DNA of 40,405 nucleotides from assembly GCA_035503975.1 (NCBI GenBank), contig DATJST010000212.1, forward strand, positions 1 to 40,405, read 5' to 3'. A model generated the notes under the pieces. It saw nothing but the letters and a program-made list of their open reading frames with translations. It did no database searches and was not told the DNA's origin. This stretch comes from DATJMJ01 sp035503975. Lineage in GTDB: Bacteria; Actinomycetota; Acidimicrobiia; Acidimicrobiales; Palsa-688. Made by a program: the position numbers and the translations under genes. This document shows, in pieces, positions 1-7,816 of the stretch (position 1 is the stretch's first letter; every line of letters begins with the position of its first letter).

Positions 1-751
1 CCTTGATCTGGCGATCGACGGCCAGCTGCGCGATCGTCGCGAGTGTCCCTTGGACCGCGCGCTGCCGCGGGAGCGTTCCGCGCTGGACGAGCGCGGCCGG
101 CTCGTCCAGCGAGCGTCCTCCCTCGATCAGCCGGGCGGTGATCCCCGGCAGCTGGCGCACGCCCATGTAGACGACCAGGGTTCCAGGAAACGCGCTGAGC
201 GCGCTCCAGTCGAGCGCGGATTCGGCCTTCTCGGGATCCTCGTGGCCGGTGAGGAACGCGACCGAGCTGGCCGAGTCGCGATGGGTCACCGGAATGCCCG
301 CGTAGGCGGGAGCGGCGATCCCCGCGGTGACCCCGGGCACGACCTCGAACGCGATGCCGGCGTCGAGCAGCGCCTCGGCCTCCTCTCCCCCTCGGCCGAA
401 GACGAACGGGTCACCGCCCTTCAGGCGCACGACCCGCAGACCCTTGAGCGCCCGCGCCACCAAGAGCTTGTTGATCGCCGCCTGGTCGCCCCGGTCGTCA
501 GGCTGCTTGCCCACATCGGCTCGCTCCGCGCCCGGAGGTGCTAGCGCCAGCAGGGCCGGGTCGGTCAAGCGGTCGTGGACGACGACGTCGGCTTGGGCCA
601 GCACCTCCGCGCCCCGCACGGTGAGCAGGCCGGGGTCACCGGGGCCGGCCCCGACGAGGTAGACGGTGCCCGGTGGCGGAGGAGGCGGCGTCCCGTCGGT
701 CACGCCGGCCTCGGTCACGCCGGCCTCGGTCACGCCGGCCTCGGGGCTCAC
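1..751 (-). CDS. cobA: Uroporphyrinogen-III C-methyltransferase (SUMT), 3' end cut by window edge
   Basis: This enzyme methylates uroporphyrinogen III with SAM at C2 and C7 to give precorrin-2, the branch point to siroheme and cobalamin. The glycine-rich SAM motif VYLVGAGPGDPGLLTVRGAE follows a proline run near residue 25, and the family motifs LKGGDPFVFGRGGEE, VVPGVTAG and PVTHRD are all present. I take the GTG at 751 because it overlaps the hemC stop as GTGA. A later GTG inside the 15-base repeats is possible. About 250 residues are visible, which is nearly a whole SUMT domain. In many actinobacteria a HemD (uroporphyrinogen-III synthase) domain is fused behind it, and the reading frame is still open at base 1, so a CobA-HemD fusion cannot be excluded. 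It is the last visible gene of the rex-headed operon. Confidence 0.93.
   Translation of the reverse strand, partial: MSPEAGVTEAGVTEAGVTDGTPPPPPPGTVYLVGAGPGDPGLLTVRGAEVLAQADVVVHDRLTDPALLALAPPGAERADVGKQPDDRGDQAAINKLLVARALKGLRVVRLKGGDPFVFGRGGEEAEALLDAGIAFEVVPGVTAGIAAPAYAGIPVTHRDSASSVAFLTGHEDPEKAESALDWSALSAFPGTLVVYMGVRQLPGITARLIEGGRSLDEPAALVQRGTLPRQRAVQGTLATIAQLAVDRQIK
697..741. repeat. Three perfect 15-bp tandem copies at the cobA 5' end
   Basis: The unit CGGTCACGCCGGCCT occurs three times head to tail (697-711, 712-726, 727-741). It lies in the first codons of cobA and translates on the minus strand as VTEAG repeated, ahead of a proline run and the SAM-binding motif. Each unit carries a GTG on the minus strand, so the repeat number changes the number of possible start codons without changing the frame. 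Confidence 0.85.
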
Positions 752-1656
752 GTCCGCCCCCGCATGGACGCGAGCAGCTGCCGCCCGCCGCTATCGAGCA
801 CCAGGGCCGCCACGGCGCGCCCGAGCGCGTCCGGCTCGGTTACCGCCCGGTTCGCCTGCCGGCGCACAACGGTCTTACCGTCGACGCTGGCCAGCAAGCC
901 CTCCAGCATGAGGTGCCCGTCGGCGCTGAGCCGCGCGTGACCGCCCACGGGAAGGTCACAGCCGCCTCCGATGGCGGCCAGGAACGCCCGCTCGGCTTCG
1001 ACGGGCGCCCGGACGGCGGCATCGTCGATTGCCGCCAATAACTCGATCGTTGCACTGTCGCCCTCGCGGCATTCCACGGCGAGCGCTGCCTGTGCAACCT
1101 GGGGGACCATGAGCTCGACGGCAAGAGGTTCGACAGTCGGCGGCGCCAGCTGCAGGCGTTCGAGGGCGGTCATCGCCACCACGATTGCGCCACCCGCGGG
1201 CACCTTGCCAAGGCGAGTAGTTATATTGCCGCGCAGGCTCACGAACGAAAGGTCGGGGCGAAGATGAGCCAGTTGCGCCCGCCTGCGCTGGCTGCCCGTG
1301 GCGACGGTCGCGCCCGGGGCGAGCTCGCTCAGGCGGCTGCCGACCAGCGCGTCGCGAGGATCACCCCGCTCGGGTAGCGCCGCCAGCACCAGCCCGGGAG
1401 CGCTCACCGGTGGCAGATCCTTGGCCGAGTGGACCGCCACGTCGGCGTGGCCGTCGAGGACAGACATCTGCACCTCGCCCACGAACACGCCGCGCCCGCC
1501 GATTTGCCATACGGGGACGTCCCAGTGCCGGTCCCCTGCTGTGCTCACCGGCACCAGGGCCACTTCGAGGCCAGGTTGGGCCGCTTCGAGCAGGGAGGCG
1601 ACGCGCCGCGCCTGCCAGAGGGCCAGCTGGCTCCCGCGGGTAGCCAGGCGCAGCAC
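748..1656 (-). CDS. hemC: Hydroxymethylbilane synthase (porphobilinogen deaminase)
   Basis: It joins four porphobilinogen units into hydroxymethylbilane in the cytosol. The 302-residue length is normal. HSAKD at 76-80 carries the catalytic Asp80, and the dipyrromethane cofactor is carried by Cys233 in GGGCDLPVG. The N-terminal TRGSQLALWQA motif is canonical. The start is a GTG that shares one base with the hemA stop (TAGTG), a typical sign of translational coupling. One oddity is the segment VPQVAQAALAVECR, which stands where most homologues have a GQG triplet (PAxGQGALAxE); here it reads AQA. This is a substitution in a conserved loop, not a frameshift. The gene order hemA-hemC-cobA matches the actinobacterial tetrapyrrole operon. 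Confidence 0.96.
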   Translation of the reverse strand: MLRLATRGSQLALWQARRVASLLEAAQPGLEVALVPVSTAGDRHWDVPVWQIGGRGVFVGEVQMSVLDGHADVAVHSAKDLPPVSAPGLVLAALPERGDPRDALVGSRLSELAPGATVATGSQRRRAQLAHLRPDLSFVSLRGNITTRLGKVPAGGAIVVAMTALERLQLAPPTVEPLAVELMVPQVAQAALAVECREGDSATIELLAAIDDAAVRAPVEAERAFLAAIGGGCDLPVGGHARLSADGHLMLEGLLASVDGKTVVRRQANRAVTEPDALGRAVAALVLDSGGRQLLASMRGRT

Positions 1657-2915
1657 TAAGGCTCGAGGCCGAAGATGTCCCTGAAGGCCTCGGCCAGCGC
1701 CTCACCTCTGGCGGTGCCGGCCGCCGCCTTCAAGTTGACGGTCGGTTCATGGACGAGCTTGGCGGCGACCCGTCTTGCCAGTTGTTCCGCGGCGGCATGC
1801 TGCTCAGCGCTCAGCGGGCCTAACCGGTTCTCGAGGCGGGCCAGCTCGTCGCGCCAGATGCTCTCGGCCCGCTCGTGCAGCGCGGCGACGAGCGGCGCGA
1901 CGGACCGCTCGGCCAGCGAGCTGTTGTAGCGCCCGAGCTCCTCGGTGACGATCTGCTCCACCGCAGGTACCTCGGCGCGGCGCTCCCCCAGTTGGGCGGA
2001 AACGAAGGCACCGATGTCGTCCATGTCGAGCAGCGTGACCCCGGCCAGGTCGGCGACGCCGGGCCCGACGTTGCGGGGCACGGCCAAGTCGATCACGACG
2101 AGCGCACGGTCTCGCCGATGGGGCGGCAGGCTCGCCACGTCGAGCACGGCCGCCTCGGCCGCAGTGCAACAGGCAATGACGTCAACGCCGGCCAGCGCCC
2201 CGGGAACAGCGTCCCATGTGATGGCACGGCCCGCTACCATGCTCGCCAGCCGCTCAGCCCGCGAGCGGGCCCGGTTGGCCAGGAGCAGGGGCAGCATCCC
2301 GCTGGTGGCGGCGAAAGCGCGGGCGGCCACCTCGCCCGCCTCGCCCACTCCGAGCACGAGCGCCTGCTTGCCCTCGAGGCCGCCGAGATGGCGAGCGGCC
2401 AGAGCCGGAGCCGCATAGGCGAGCGAAGTAGTGCCCCGGGCGATCCCAGTTTCGGTACGGGCTCGCTTGCCAACCAAGGTGGCATGGCGGAACGCGGCGC
2501 CGAGCACCGGTCCGCTGGTTCCTTCGCGCTTCGCGACGTCGCCGGCATGGCGGACCTGTCGCAGCACCTCCGGTTCGCCCAGGGCGGCCGAGTCCAAGCC
2601 GCACGCCACCCGGAAAAGATGACTGACCGCCGCCTCGTCGAAGTAGGAGTAGAGGTGGCCGGCGAACGCTTCGGGTGGGCACCCGCTCCAGGCCGCGAGG
2701 AACTCGCGGATGTCCGCCATTGCGCCGTGGAAGCGGTTGACCACGGCGTAGACCTCGGTGCGCATGCAGGTGGAAAGAACGACCACCTCTTCGAGGTGCG
2801 GTCGCTCGCGTAGGTCGGCGAGCGCCTTGGGCAGCTCGGGCGGGCCCACAATGAGAGGCTCGAGCACCTCCAGTGGGACCGTGCGATGATTTATCCCTAC
2901 TACCGCGACAGACAC
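1656..2915 (-). CDS. hemA: Glutamyl-tRNA reductase
   Basis: This reduces glutamyl-tRNA(Glu) to glutamate-1-semialdehyde, the first committed step of C5 tetrapyrrole synthesis. The protein has 419 residues. GINHRT lies at 7-12, the nucleophilic Cys50 is in LSTCMRTE, ACGLDSxxLGEP follows, then an NADPH-binding VLGVGEAGE and a C-terminal helical dimerisation region. I start it at the GTG at 2915, which gives SVAVVGINHRT as in the family. The frame stays open to 3230, but those 105 residues overlap the upstream dehydrogenase and have no family likeness. The start overlaps that gene by 16 bases. The residue after Cys50 is Met where nearly all GluTRs have Asn (STCNRTE). The enzyme is usually the flux-control point of heme synthesis, which fits its place behind rex. 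Confidence 0.95.
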   Translation of the reverse strand: MSVAVVGINHRTVPLEVLEPLIVGPPELPKALADLRERPHLEEVVVLSTCMRTEVYAVVNRFHGAMADIREFLAAWSGCPPEAFAGHLYSYFDEAAVSHLFRVACGLDSAALGEPEVLRQVRHAGDVAKREGTSGPVLGAAFRHATLVGKRARTETGIARGTTSLAYAAPALAARHLGGLEGKQALVLGVGEAGEVAARAFAATSGMLPLLLANRARSRAERLASMVAGRAITWDAVPGALAGVDVIACCTAAEAAVLDVASLPPHRRDRALVVIDLAVPRNVGPGVADLAGVTLLDMDDIGAFVSAQLGERRAEVPAVEQIVTEELGRYNSSLAERSVAPLVAALHERAESIWRDELARLENRLGPLSAEQHAAAEQLARRVAAKLVHEPTVNLKAAAGTARGEALAEAFRDIFGLEP

Positions 2916-3529
2916 GCCTCGAGTCGCTCCTTTGCTTCGGCTCGCCGTCCTTGGCGTATCAGTTCGAGCATGTCCGGCCCGAGGCCGGGGCGCCAGTCGA
3001 TTCCTTCGGTGCTCCGGCCCTGCGCTTTGAGCTCCGCCCGAGCGCCTGCCAACAGCTCGGCGAGCTCGGCGAGCTCGGGGCCCATCTGGGCGGCGAACTG
3101 CGCTTTCAACCAAGACGCCAGGGCCGGGCTGTAACCCGAGGTCGAGACGGCCACCGTAACTGGCCCCCGGCGAGTGACCGCGGGCAGCATGAAAGAGCAG
3201 CGCTCCGGGTCGTCCGCCGAGTTCACCCATACGCCAGCGGCTTCACCGTCGTCAAAGACCTGCTGGTTGACTGTTGCGTCGCCTGTCGCGGCGACCACCA
3301 GCCAGTAACCAGCTGCGTCCCCCGCCCGGTAGGGCCGCTCCTCTACCGAGGCCAGACCGGGGAGTTCTCTCATTACGGGCATGACCCTGGTCGCCACCAC
3401 GTGGACCTCGGCGCCGGCAGCGAGCAGGCCCGCGGCCTTGCGCTCCGCCACGTGGCCACCTCCGACGACGAGGCAACGGCGACCCCCTAGGAGCAGGGCG
3501 ACCGGGTAAACGGGGGTCGCTGCGGGCAT
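2900..3529 (-). CDS. Precorrin-2 dehydrogenase / sirohydrochlorin ferrochelatase (Met8 or CysG N-terminal type)
   Basis: It oxidises precorrin-2 to sirohydrochlorin with NAD+, and family members may also insert iron to make siroheme. The 209-residue protein has an N-terminal Rossmann motif CLVVGGGHVAERKAAGLL, the NSADDPERCSFMLPA segment that holds the family catalytic Asp, and a short C-terminal helical part. It lacks the SUMT domain of E. coli CysG; that activity is supplied separately by cobA at the end of the same operon. ATG at 3529 is preceded by GAGG at a 5-base distance. The gene sits between rex and hemA and overlaps the hemA start, so siroheme and heme synthesis share one transcript. 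Confidence 0.92.
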   Translation of the reverse strand: MPAATPVYPVALLLGGRRCLVVGGGHVAERKAAGLLAAGAEVHVVATRVMPVMRELPGLASVEERPYRAGDAAGYWLVVAATGDATVNQQVFDDGEAAGVWVNSADDPERCSFMLPAVTRRGPVTVAVSTSGYSPALASWLKAQFAAQMGPELAELAELLAGARAELKAQGRSTEGIDWRPGLGPDMLELIRQGRRAEAKERLEACLSR

Positions 3530-3541
3530 GTGGCCTCGGGT

Positions 3542-4348
3542 TCAGTCCCGGCCCGCGGGCGCGCCCACCCCGGTGGCATCGCGCGGCGCATTTTCGTCCA
3601 TACCGTCCGTCCCCTCATGGTCGATGGCGGCCGGCGGCTCCAGGCGGCGGGAGTGCTCATAGTAGCCGAGGATCTGCAGCTCGACGGCGAGGTCGACTTT
3701 GCGTACAAAGACCTCGGAGCCAACGCTGAGCACCGTCGGGGCGAAGTTCAGTACCGACGTCACGCCCGCTTTTGCCAAGCGGTCGGCGATTTCTTGCGCG
3801 ACCGACGCCGGCGTGGCGATGAGCGCCATGGTTATCTGCTTTTCTCGCACGACCCGGTCGAGATCGGAGAGAGGGTGGACCTCGGCCGTCCCGAGCCGCT
3901 GGCCTACCTTGCCGGGATCGCTGTCAAAGGCGGCAACCACGTGGAAGCCCCTTTCGGCGAAGCCGCGGTAGTGCCCAAGTGCCTGGCCCAGGTTGCCCGC
4001 TCCCACCAGGGCCACGTTGTACTCGCGGTTGAGCCCGAGCTGGCGGTTGATGTGCTGATGGAGCGACTCGACGTCGTAGCCGATGCCGCGCGTACCATAA
4101 GAGCCGAGGTAGGAAAGGTCTTTGCGGACTTGGGCGGCATTGGCGCCCACCCTCCCCGCCAGCTCGTCAGAGGAAATCGTGACCTGCCCCTCGTTGTGCG
4201 CGTCGGCCAAAGCCCTCATGTAAAGCGGTAGGCGCTTGACTGTGGCTTCGGGTAACAGCCGGGAGCCAGGAGCGGCCTTGAGCGGCGGGACAGGCACGGG
4301 AACAATCGTATGCCCACGTCCCGGCGTCGCTGCCCGCGGACGAGCCAT
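3542..4348 (-). CDS. rex: Redox-sensing transcriptional repressor Rex
   Basis: Rex is a homodimeric repressor that releases DNA when NADH rises relative to NAD+. The 268-residue protein has the N-terminal winged-helix region starting at LPEATVKRLPLYMRAL, the signature YLGSYGTRGIGYDVESL, a Rossmann motif VALVGAGNLGQAL, and the conserved LNFAPTVL and VRKVDLAVELQIL segments. Two ATGs in tandem (4351 and 4348) are possible starts; neither has a clear Shine-Dalgarno, so a leaderless message is plausible. The frame extends further to 4651, but that part overlaps divergent mgsA. In Streptomyces coelicolor Rex controls its own rex-hemACD operon, and the same linkage is seen here. I could not find a convincing TTGTGAA/TTCACAA operator in the 36-base space before mgsA. 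Confidence 0.94.
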   Translation of the reverse strand: MARPRAATPGRGHTIVPVPVPPLKAAPGSRLLPEATVKRLPLYMRALADAHNEGQVTISSDELAGRVGANAAQVRKDLSYLGSYGTRGIGYDVESLHQHINRQLGLNREYNVALVGAGNLGQALGHYRGFAERGFHVVAAFDSDPGKVGQRLGTAEVHPLSDLDRVVREKQITMALIATPASVAQEIADRLAKAGVTSVLNFAPTVLSVGSEVFVRKVDLAVELQILGYYEHSRRLEPPAAIDHEGTDGMDENAPRDATGVGAPAGRD

Positions 4349-4384
4349 CATGGGGATGTGGACATCGAAGACAGAGGCGTTCGC

Positions 4385-4999
4385 ATGGGCGCGGAGCTCC
4401 CGGCCAGTGAGCAGGCGGCGGCGGGCGCGAGCGGCACGATCGTGCCACCTGCTGGCGGCACCTCGAGCGGGCCGAGCGATGAGGGCCGCGAGCACGACGA
4501 GGGTCGTGATGGCACCTCGCCCCAGGCGGCCGCGCCGAGCCCCGCAACGAGGCTTGTGCGCCGGCAGCGGATCGCCTTGATCGCCCACGACAACCGTAAG
4601 ACAGACCTGCTCGAATGGGCGCGCTACAACCGCCTTTCGCTCGCCATCCATGAGTTACTGGCCACCGGCACGACGGGGCGGCTCGTAACCAGCGAGCTCG
4701 GCCTCCCCGTCGAGAGGGTGGAGAGCGGACCGCTCGGCGGTGACCTCCAGATCGGCGCCATGATCGCCGAAGGCCGGGTGGACATGCTGGTGTTCTTCTG
4801 GGACCCGCTCGAACCCCAGCCACATGACCCCGATGTCAAAGCGCTCCTGCGTGTGGCCGTCGTCTGGAACATCCCGATCGCCTGCAACCGCGCGACCGCC
4901 GACTTCCTTATATCGTCGCCCCTCATGCGAGAGCCCTACGAGCGGGCAACTCGTCACTACGGACCAGCGATGAAGCCCGGCGCCACGGCACCCGCCTAG
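4385..4999 (+). CDS. mgsA: Methylglyoxal synthase with an N-terminal extension
   Basis: It converts dihydroxyacetone phosphate to methylglyoxal and phosphate, an overflow bypass of lower glycolysis. The core matches the family closely: IALIAHDNRK, LLATGTTGRL, SGPLGGDLQIGAMI with the catalytic Asp, then FFWDPLxxxPHDPDVKALLR with the active-site His and VWNIPIACNRATADF. The protein is 204 residues, about 50 longer than the E. coli enzyme; the extra residues are a Ala/Gly/Ser-rich, probably disordered N-terminus. ATG at 4385 has AGAGG 8 bases upstream, which is why I prefer it to an earlier frame opening at 4310. Only 36 bases separate it from rex on the other strand, so the two promoters must overlap. 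Confidence 0.93.
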   Translation: MGAELPASEQAAAGASGTIVPPAGGTSSGPSDEGREHDEGRDGTSPQAAAPSPATRLVRRQRIALIAHDNRKTDLLEWARYNRLSLAIHELLATGTTGRLVTSELGLPVERVESGPLGGDLQIGAMIAEGRVDMLVFFWDPLEPQPHDPDVKALLRVAVVWNIPIACNRATADFLISSPLMREPYERATRHYGPAMKPGATAPA

Positions 5000-5089
5000 C
5001 GGCAAGCACAACGCCGGCACCCGCTAGCTAAAAGCGAGCTCCACCGGCACTGCCATCAGCTCGCCGCGGTCGGCCCGCCGGCTCTGCGG

Positions 5090-5293
5090 TCAACCGGCCA
5101 CTGTGTACTGCGCGGCGAGGTAGCTGTCGACGTCCTCTTCCCGTATGCGGTACGACCGCCCTACCCGCACGGCCGGGAGCTGGCCCGACTGTACGAGGCG
5201 GTAGACCGTCATGTTGGAAACCCGGAGCAGGTCGGCTACCTCACCGACGGTGACATAGTGCGACCGGGACCGGGCATCGTTAGGCTTGCCCAT
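5090..5293 (-). CDS. Small excisionase-type HTH DNA-binding protein (MerR-like fold)
   Basis: This 67-residue protein is almost entirely one winged HTH of the excisionase/MerR type: VGEVADLLRVSNMTVYRLV followed by GQLPAVRVGRSYRIREEDVDSYL. I chose ATG at 5293 because AAGGG lies 6 bases upstream; a TTG two codons earlier is possible. The protein resembles the small regulator encoded just downstream of proC in mycobacteria (Rv0500A), and here too it follows proC, 105 bases away on the same strand. That conserved pairing suggests a host regulator, not a phage excisionase; no integrase or att site is nearby. The Lys/Arg-rich bS22-type ribosomal peptide that follows in mycobacteria is not present. 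Confidence 0.85.
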   Translation of the reverse strand: MGKPNDARSRSHYVTVGEVADLLRVSNMTVYRLVQSGQLPAVRVGRSYRIREEDVDSYLAAQYTVAG

Positions 5294-5352
5294 CTTCAAC
5301 CCTTCTCCACTTGCCAGGGTAGGCGAAAACGGTGCGCTCTGCCCAGGGGGGC

Positions 5353-5380
5353 CCCGGCCGTCCCTGCGGTGCCGGCCGGG
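5353..5380 (-). terminator. GC-rich hairpin downstream of proC
   Basis: CCCGGCCG at 5353-5360 is perfectly repeated in inverse as CGGCCGGG at 5373-5380, leaving a 12-base loop. It lies 18 bases past the proC stop and before the HTH start. No T tract follows on the minus strand, so it may be a weak terminator or a processing element. Confidence 0.3.
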
Positions 5381-5398
5381 ATGGGCGAGCCGGGGGGA

Positions 5399-6235
5399 TC
5401 AGGGGGGCGGTGCCGCAGGCGACCCCAGTTCGCGCGCCCGTCGGGCGGCTGCGACCGAAGCTTCAATGAACGCCGAACGGGTGCCGCTTGCTTCCAGCTG
5501 GCGTAGCCCTGCCGCGGTAGTGCCTCCGGGGGAAGTGACGGCGGCCCGCCAGGACTCCGGCCCTTCCGGCGTCTCGACCAGGAGGCGGCCGGCCCCGAGA
5601 AGTGTCTGGGCGGCGAGGCGGGCGGCTACGGCCCGGGCGAGGCCCATGAGCACGCCGGCGTCGGTCAAAGCCTCGGCCACCAGGAACAGGTAGGCCGGCC
5701 CCGAGCCCGACAGGCCGGTGACCGCGGCCAGCAGGTGCTCGGGGACCTGGACGGTAACGCCAACGGCGGCAAGCACGCCGGCCGCCCATTCGATGTCTGC
5801 CTCGCCGGCACTGGTGCCCCCGGCAATGGCGCTCGCCGACGACCCCACGAGCGCGGCGATATTGGGCATGGCCCGCACGACGGCGATGCCCGGCCCGCAC
5901 CAGTGCTCGAGGTCGGAAGTGGTTATGCCACCGGCGATCGACAGGGCGCGCCGTACGCCGCGCGCCGCGAGCTGGCGGCACACCCCCTCTACGTCCTGCG
6001 GCTTGACGGCCACGACGGCGGCCTCGGCAGGAGCCATCTCGGTGCCGACGACGACCAGGCTGGGGTAATTGGCACACAGGCTGCCGGGGCTCGCCAGCTC
6101 GTCCCGCCGTGCAGCGGAAACCTCGCTCACGACGACCTCGGAGGGCTCCGCCCAACCTGAGACGAGCAGGCCCCTCACGAGCGCCTCTCCCATCCTCCCG
6201 CCGCCTACAACCAAGAGTTTTGCGACCATGTTCAT
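5399..6235 (-). CDS. proC: Pyrroline-5-carboxylate reductase
   Basis: It performs the last step of proline synthesis, reducing 1-pyrroline-5-carboxylate with NAD(P)H. The 278-residue protein has the N-terminal dinucleotide motif LLVVGGGRMGEALVRGLL, VVAVKPQDV, the VVRAMPNIAALVG segment, and the family signature in LSGSGPAYLFLVAEALTDAGVLMGLARAVA followed by SPGGTTAAGLRQLE. In most homologues the MPN segment reads MPNTPxxVG; here it is MPNIAALVG. Two ATGs (6235 and 6229) are possible and neither has a clear Shine-Dalgarno. The HTH gene downstream is probably co-transcribed. Confidence 0.95.
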   Translation of the reverse strand: MNMVAKLLVVGGGRMGEALVRGLLVSGWAEPSEVVVSEVSAARRDELASPGSLCANYPSLVVVGTEMAPAEAAVVAVKPQDVEGVCRQLAARGVRRALSIAGGITTSDLEHWCGPGIAVVRAMPNIAALVGSSASAIAGGTSAGEADIEWAAGVLAAVGVTVQVPEHLLAAVTGLSGSGPAYLFLVAEALTDAGVLMGLARAVAARLAAQTLLGAGRLLVETPEGPESWRAAVTSPGGTTAAGLRQLEASGTRSAFIEASVAAARRARELGSPAAPPP

Positions 6236-6399
6236 GACGCTAGAGGGTGGCGCGCCTCTCGATCGGGCTCACGGGCGCGGCTACGATCGCGTGGTGCCGT
6301 AGCCCGGCGAGCCTCCCGCCATTTCGTTCGGGGAAGTGCGAAGTGCCGGTGCTCACGGGCTGCGGCCCCCGCTCGTCCAGCGTGGCGGCTTGCAGCGCC

Positions 6400-7653
6400 T
6401 CAGGTACAGCTGACCAGAGTTCGCCCCGTGAGCACCTCGGCCAGCTCGGCCATGCGCTGGGCGGCCGCGGCCCAGGTGAAGCCGGCGGCGCGTTCGCGCG
6501 CGGCCCCACCCATCAAGCGGGCCAGGGCGCGGTCGGCCAGCAGTTCGCTCAAGTAGTGGGCGAAAGCGGCGGCGTCATCGGGCGGGGCCAGGAAGCCGGT
6601 CCGGCCGTGGTCTACCAGATGGCTGAGCCCCCCGATGGCCGATGCCACCACCGGGGTGCCGCAGGCGGCCGCCTCGAGCGCAACGAGCCCGAAGGACTCC
6701 GACCGGCTGGGCACGACCACCGCGTCGACAGCCCGGTAATAGGTGGACAGCACCTCGTGGGGCTGCGGGTCGAAGAGGCGCACGCGCCCGCTCAAGCCCC
6801 GATCGCGGGCGAGCGCGAGGGCACGGCCCAGCTCCTGTTGCCCGCTTGGGCCACTCGGTCCTCCTATGACGACCAGTTCAGCTTCGGCGCCGCGGCTGCC
6901 GTGCTCAGCTAGGTGGCCGAGTGCAGCGATCGCGGTGACCAGCCCCTTTAGCGGCTGGATGCGCCCAACGAAAGCAATCAACGGGACGGAGGCGGGGAGC
7001 CTCACAGCTCGCCGCGCTTGGGCCTGGTCACCGGGCGAGAAGAAGGCGTGGTCGACACCGGGCGAGATCGTTTCGACGCGGTCCCGGTCGGCGCTGTAGA
7101 GCCGCACCAGCTGTTCGACCTCTTCGGGCGCCGAGGCGAGCACGGCGTCAGAGCAGCCAATGGCCGCTGCCTCGCCCGCTGCCCGCCGGCCGCCTGGGTC
7201 GGCCTCGCCCTCGCCCGCTTCCTCCTTGGCTCGTTGCAGGGTGTGGAACGTGGTCACCAGTGGGAGGTCGAGAGCATGTTTGAGGGCGTGGCCAGCCGCG
7301 GCCGACAGCCAGTAGTTCCCGTGGATGAGGTCGACCGCATCGCCGCCGGCCCTCAGTTCCACGAGGCTCGCGGCGACACCTGCGGTCCAACTTTCGACGA
7401 GGCCGAAGAGCTCTTGCTTACCTACCGGCGCGGCGGGGCCGGCGTCCACATGGTGGGCCCGCAACCCCGGCTCCACCCACAGCGAGCTGGGCTGGCCGGG
7501 ATGCTCGCGCCTGGTGTAGACCTCGCAGCGCACACCCGAACGTGCGAGCGCGCTGGCTAAGCGGCGGACGTAGACGTTCATGCCGCCCGCGTCGGCGGTC
7601 CCTGGTTGGGCGAGCGGGGAAGTGTGCATGGAGAGCACAGCAAGGGCCGTCAC
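6400..7653 (-). CDS. mshA: D-inositol-3-phosphate glycosyltransferase (mycothiol synthesis), GT4 family
   Basis: MshA transfers GlcNAc from UDP-GlcNAc to 1L-inositol-1-phosphate, the first step of mycothiol synthesis. The N-terminus carries SMHTSPLAQPGT and DAGGMNVYV, which are diagnostic of MshA within GT4, and HGNYWLSAA. The C-terminal GT-B domain has FVGRIQPLKG and the ribose/diphosphate-binding SRSESFGLVALEAAACG segment. Its 417 residues are slightly short for the family. The start is GTG at 7653 without an obvious ribosome site. Other mycothiol genes are not in the window. Sucrose-phosphate synthase-like GT4 enzymes are the nearest alternative, but the N-terminal motif argues against them. 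Confidence 0.9.
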   Translation of the reverse strand: MTALAVLSMHTSPLAQPGTADAGGMNVYVRRLASALARSGVRCEVYTRREHPGQPSSLWVEPGLRAHHVDAGPAAPVGKQELFGLVESWTAGVAASLVELRAGGDAVDLIHGNYWLSAAAGHALKHALDLPLVTTFHTLQRAKEEAGEGEADPGGRRAAGEAAAIGCSDAVLASAPEEVEQLVRLYSADRDRVETISPGVDHAFFSPGDQAQARRAVRLPASVPLIAFVGRIQPLKGLVTAIAALGHLAEHGSRGAEAELVVIGGPSGPSGQQELGRALALARDRGLSGRVRLFDPQPHEVLSTYYRAVDAVVVPSRSESFGLVALEAAACGTPVVASAIGGLSHLVDHGRTGFLAPPDDAAAFAHYLSELLADRALARLMGGAARERAAGFTWAAAAQRMAELAEVLTGRTLVSCT

Positions 7654-7732
7654 CCGGCCGAGGCTACCGGCGCACCGTGACGTCCCGGCTCGACGGACCT
7701 GGCGGCGGGCCGAGCTCCCGGCTCAACTGGGG

Positions 7733-7769
<37 letters not shown>

Positions 7770-7816
7770 CGCGGCGGCGCGGCAGCGCGGCACCCTCTCG
7801 GGTGCGGTTCGCCCAC

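Noticed and set aside
1656..3230. Longer glutamyl-tRNA reductase (524 residues)
   Set aside because: The extra 105 N-terminal residues overlap the dehydrogenase gene and are Arg/Pro/Gly-rich without family likeness; the GTG at 2915 gives the normal N-terminus.
4320..4400. Rex operator between rex and mgsA
   Set aside because: No TTGTGAA-N4-6-TTCACAA like inverted repeat could be found by eye; autoregulation is therefore only inferred from the known Streptomyces case.
5000..5089. bS22-type small ribosomal protein downstream of the HTH gene, as in mycobacteria
   Set aside because: No Lys/Arg-rich short frame exists on either strand in this gap.
5090..5293. Phage excisionase
   Set aside because: The fold is similar, but the pairing with proC is a chromosomal arrangement and there is no integrase, att site or other phage gene.
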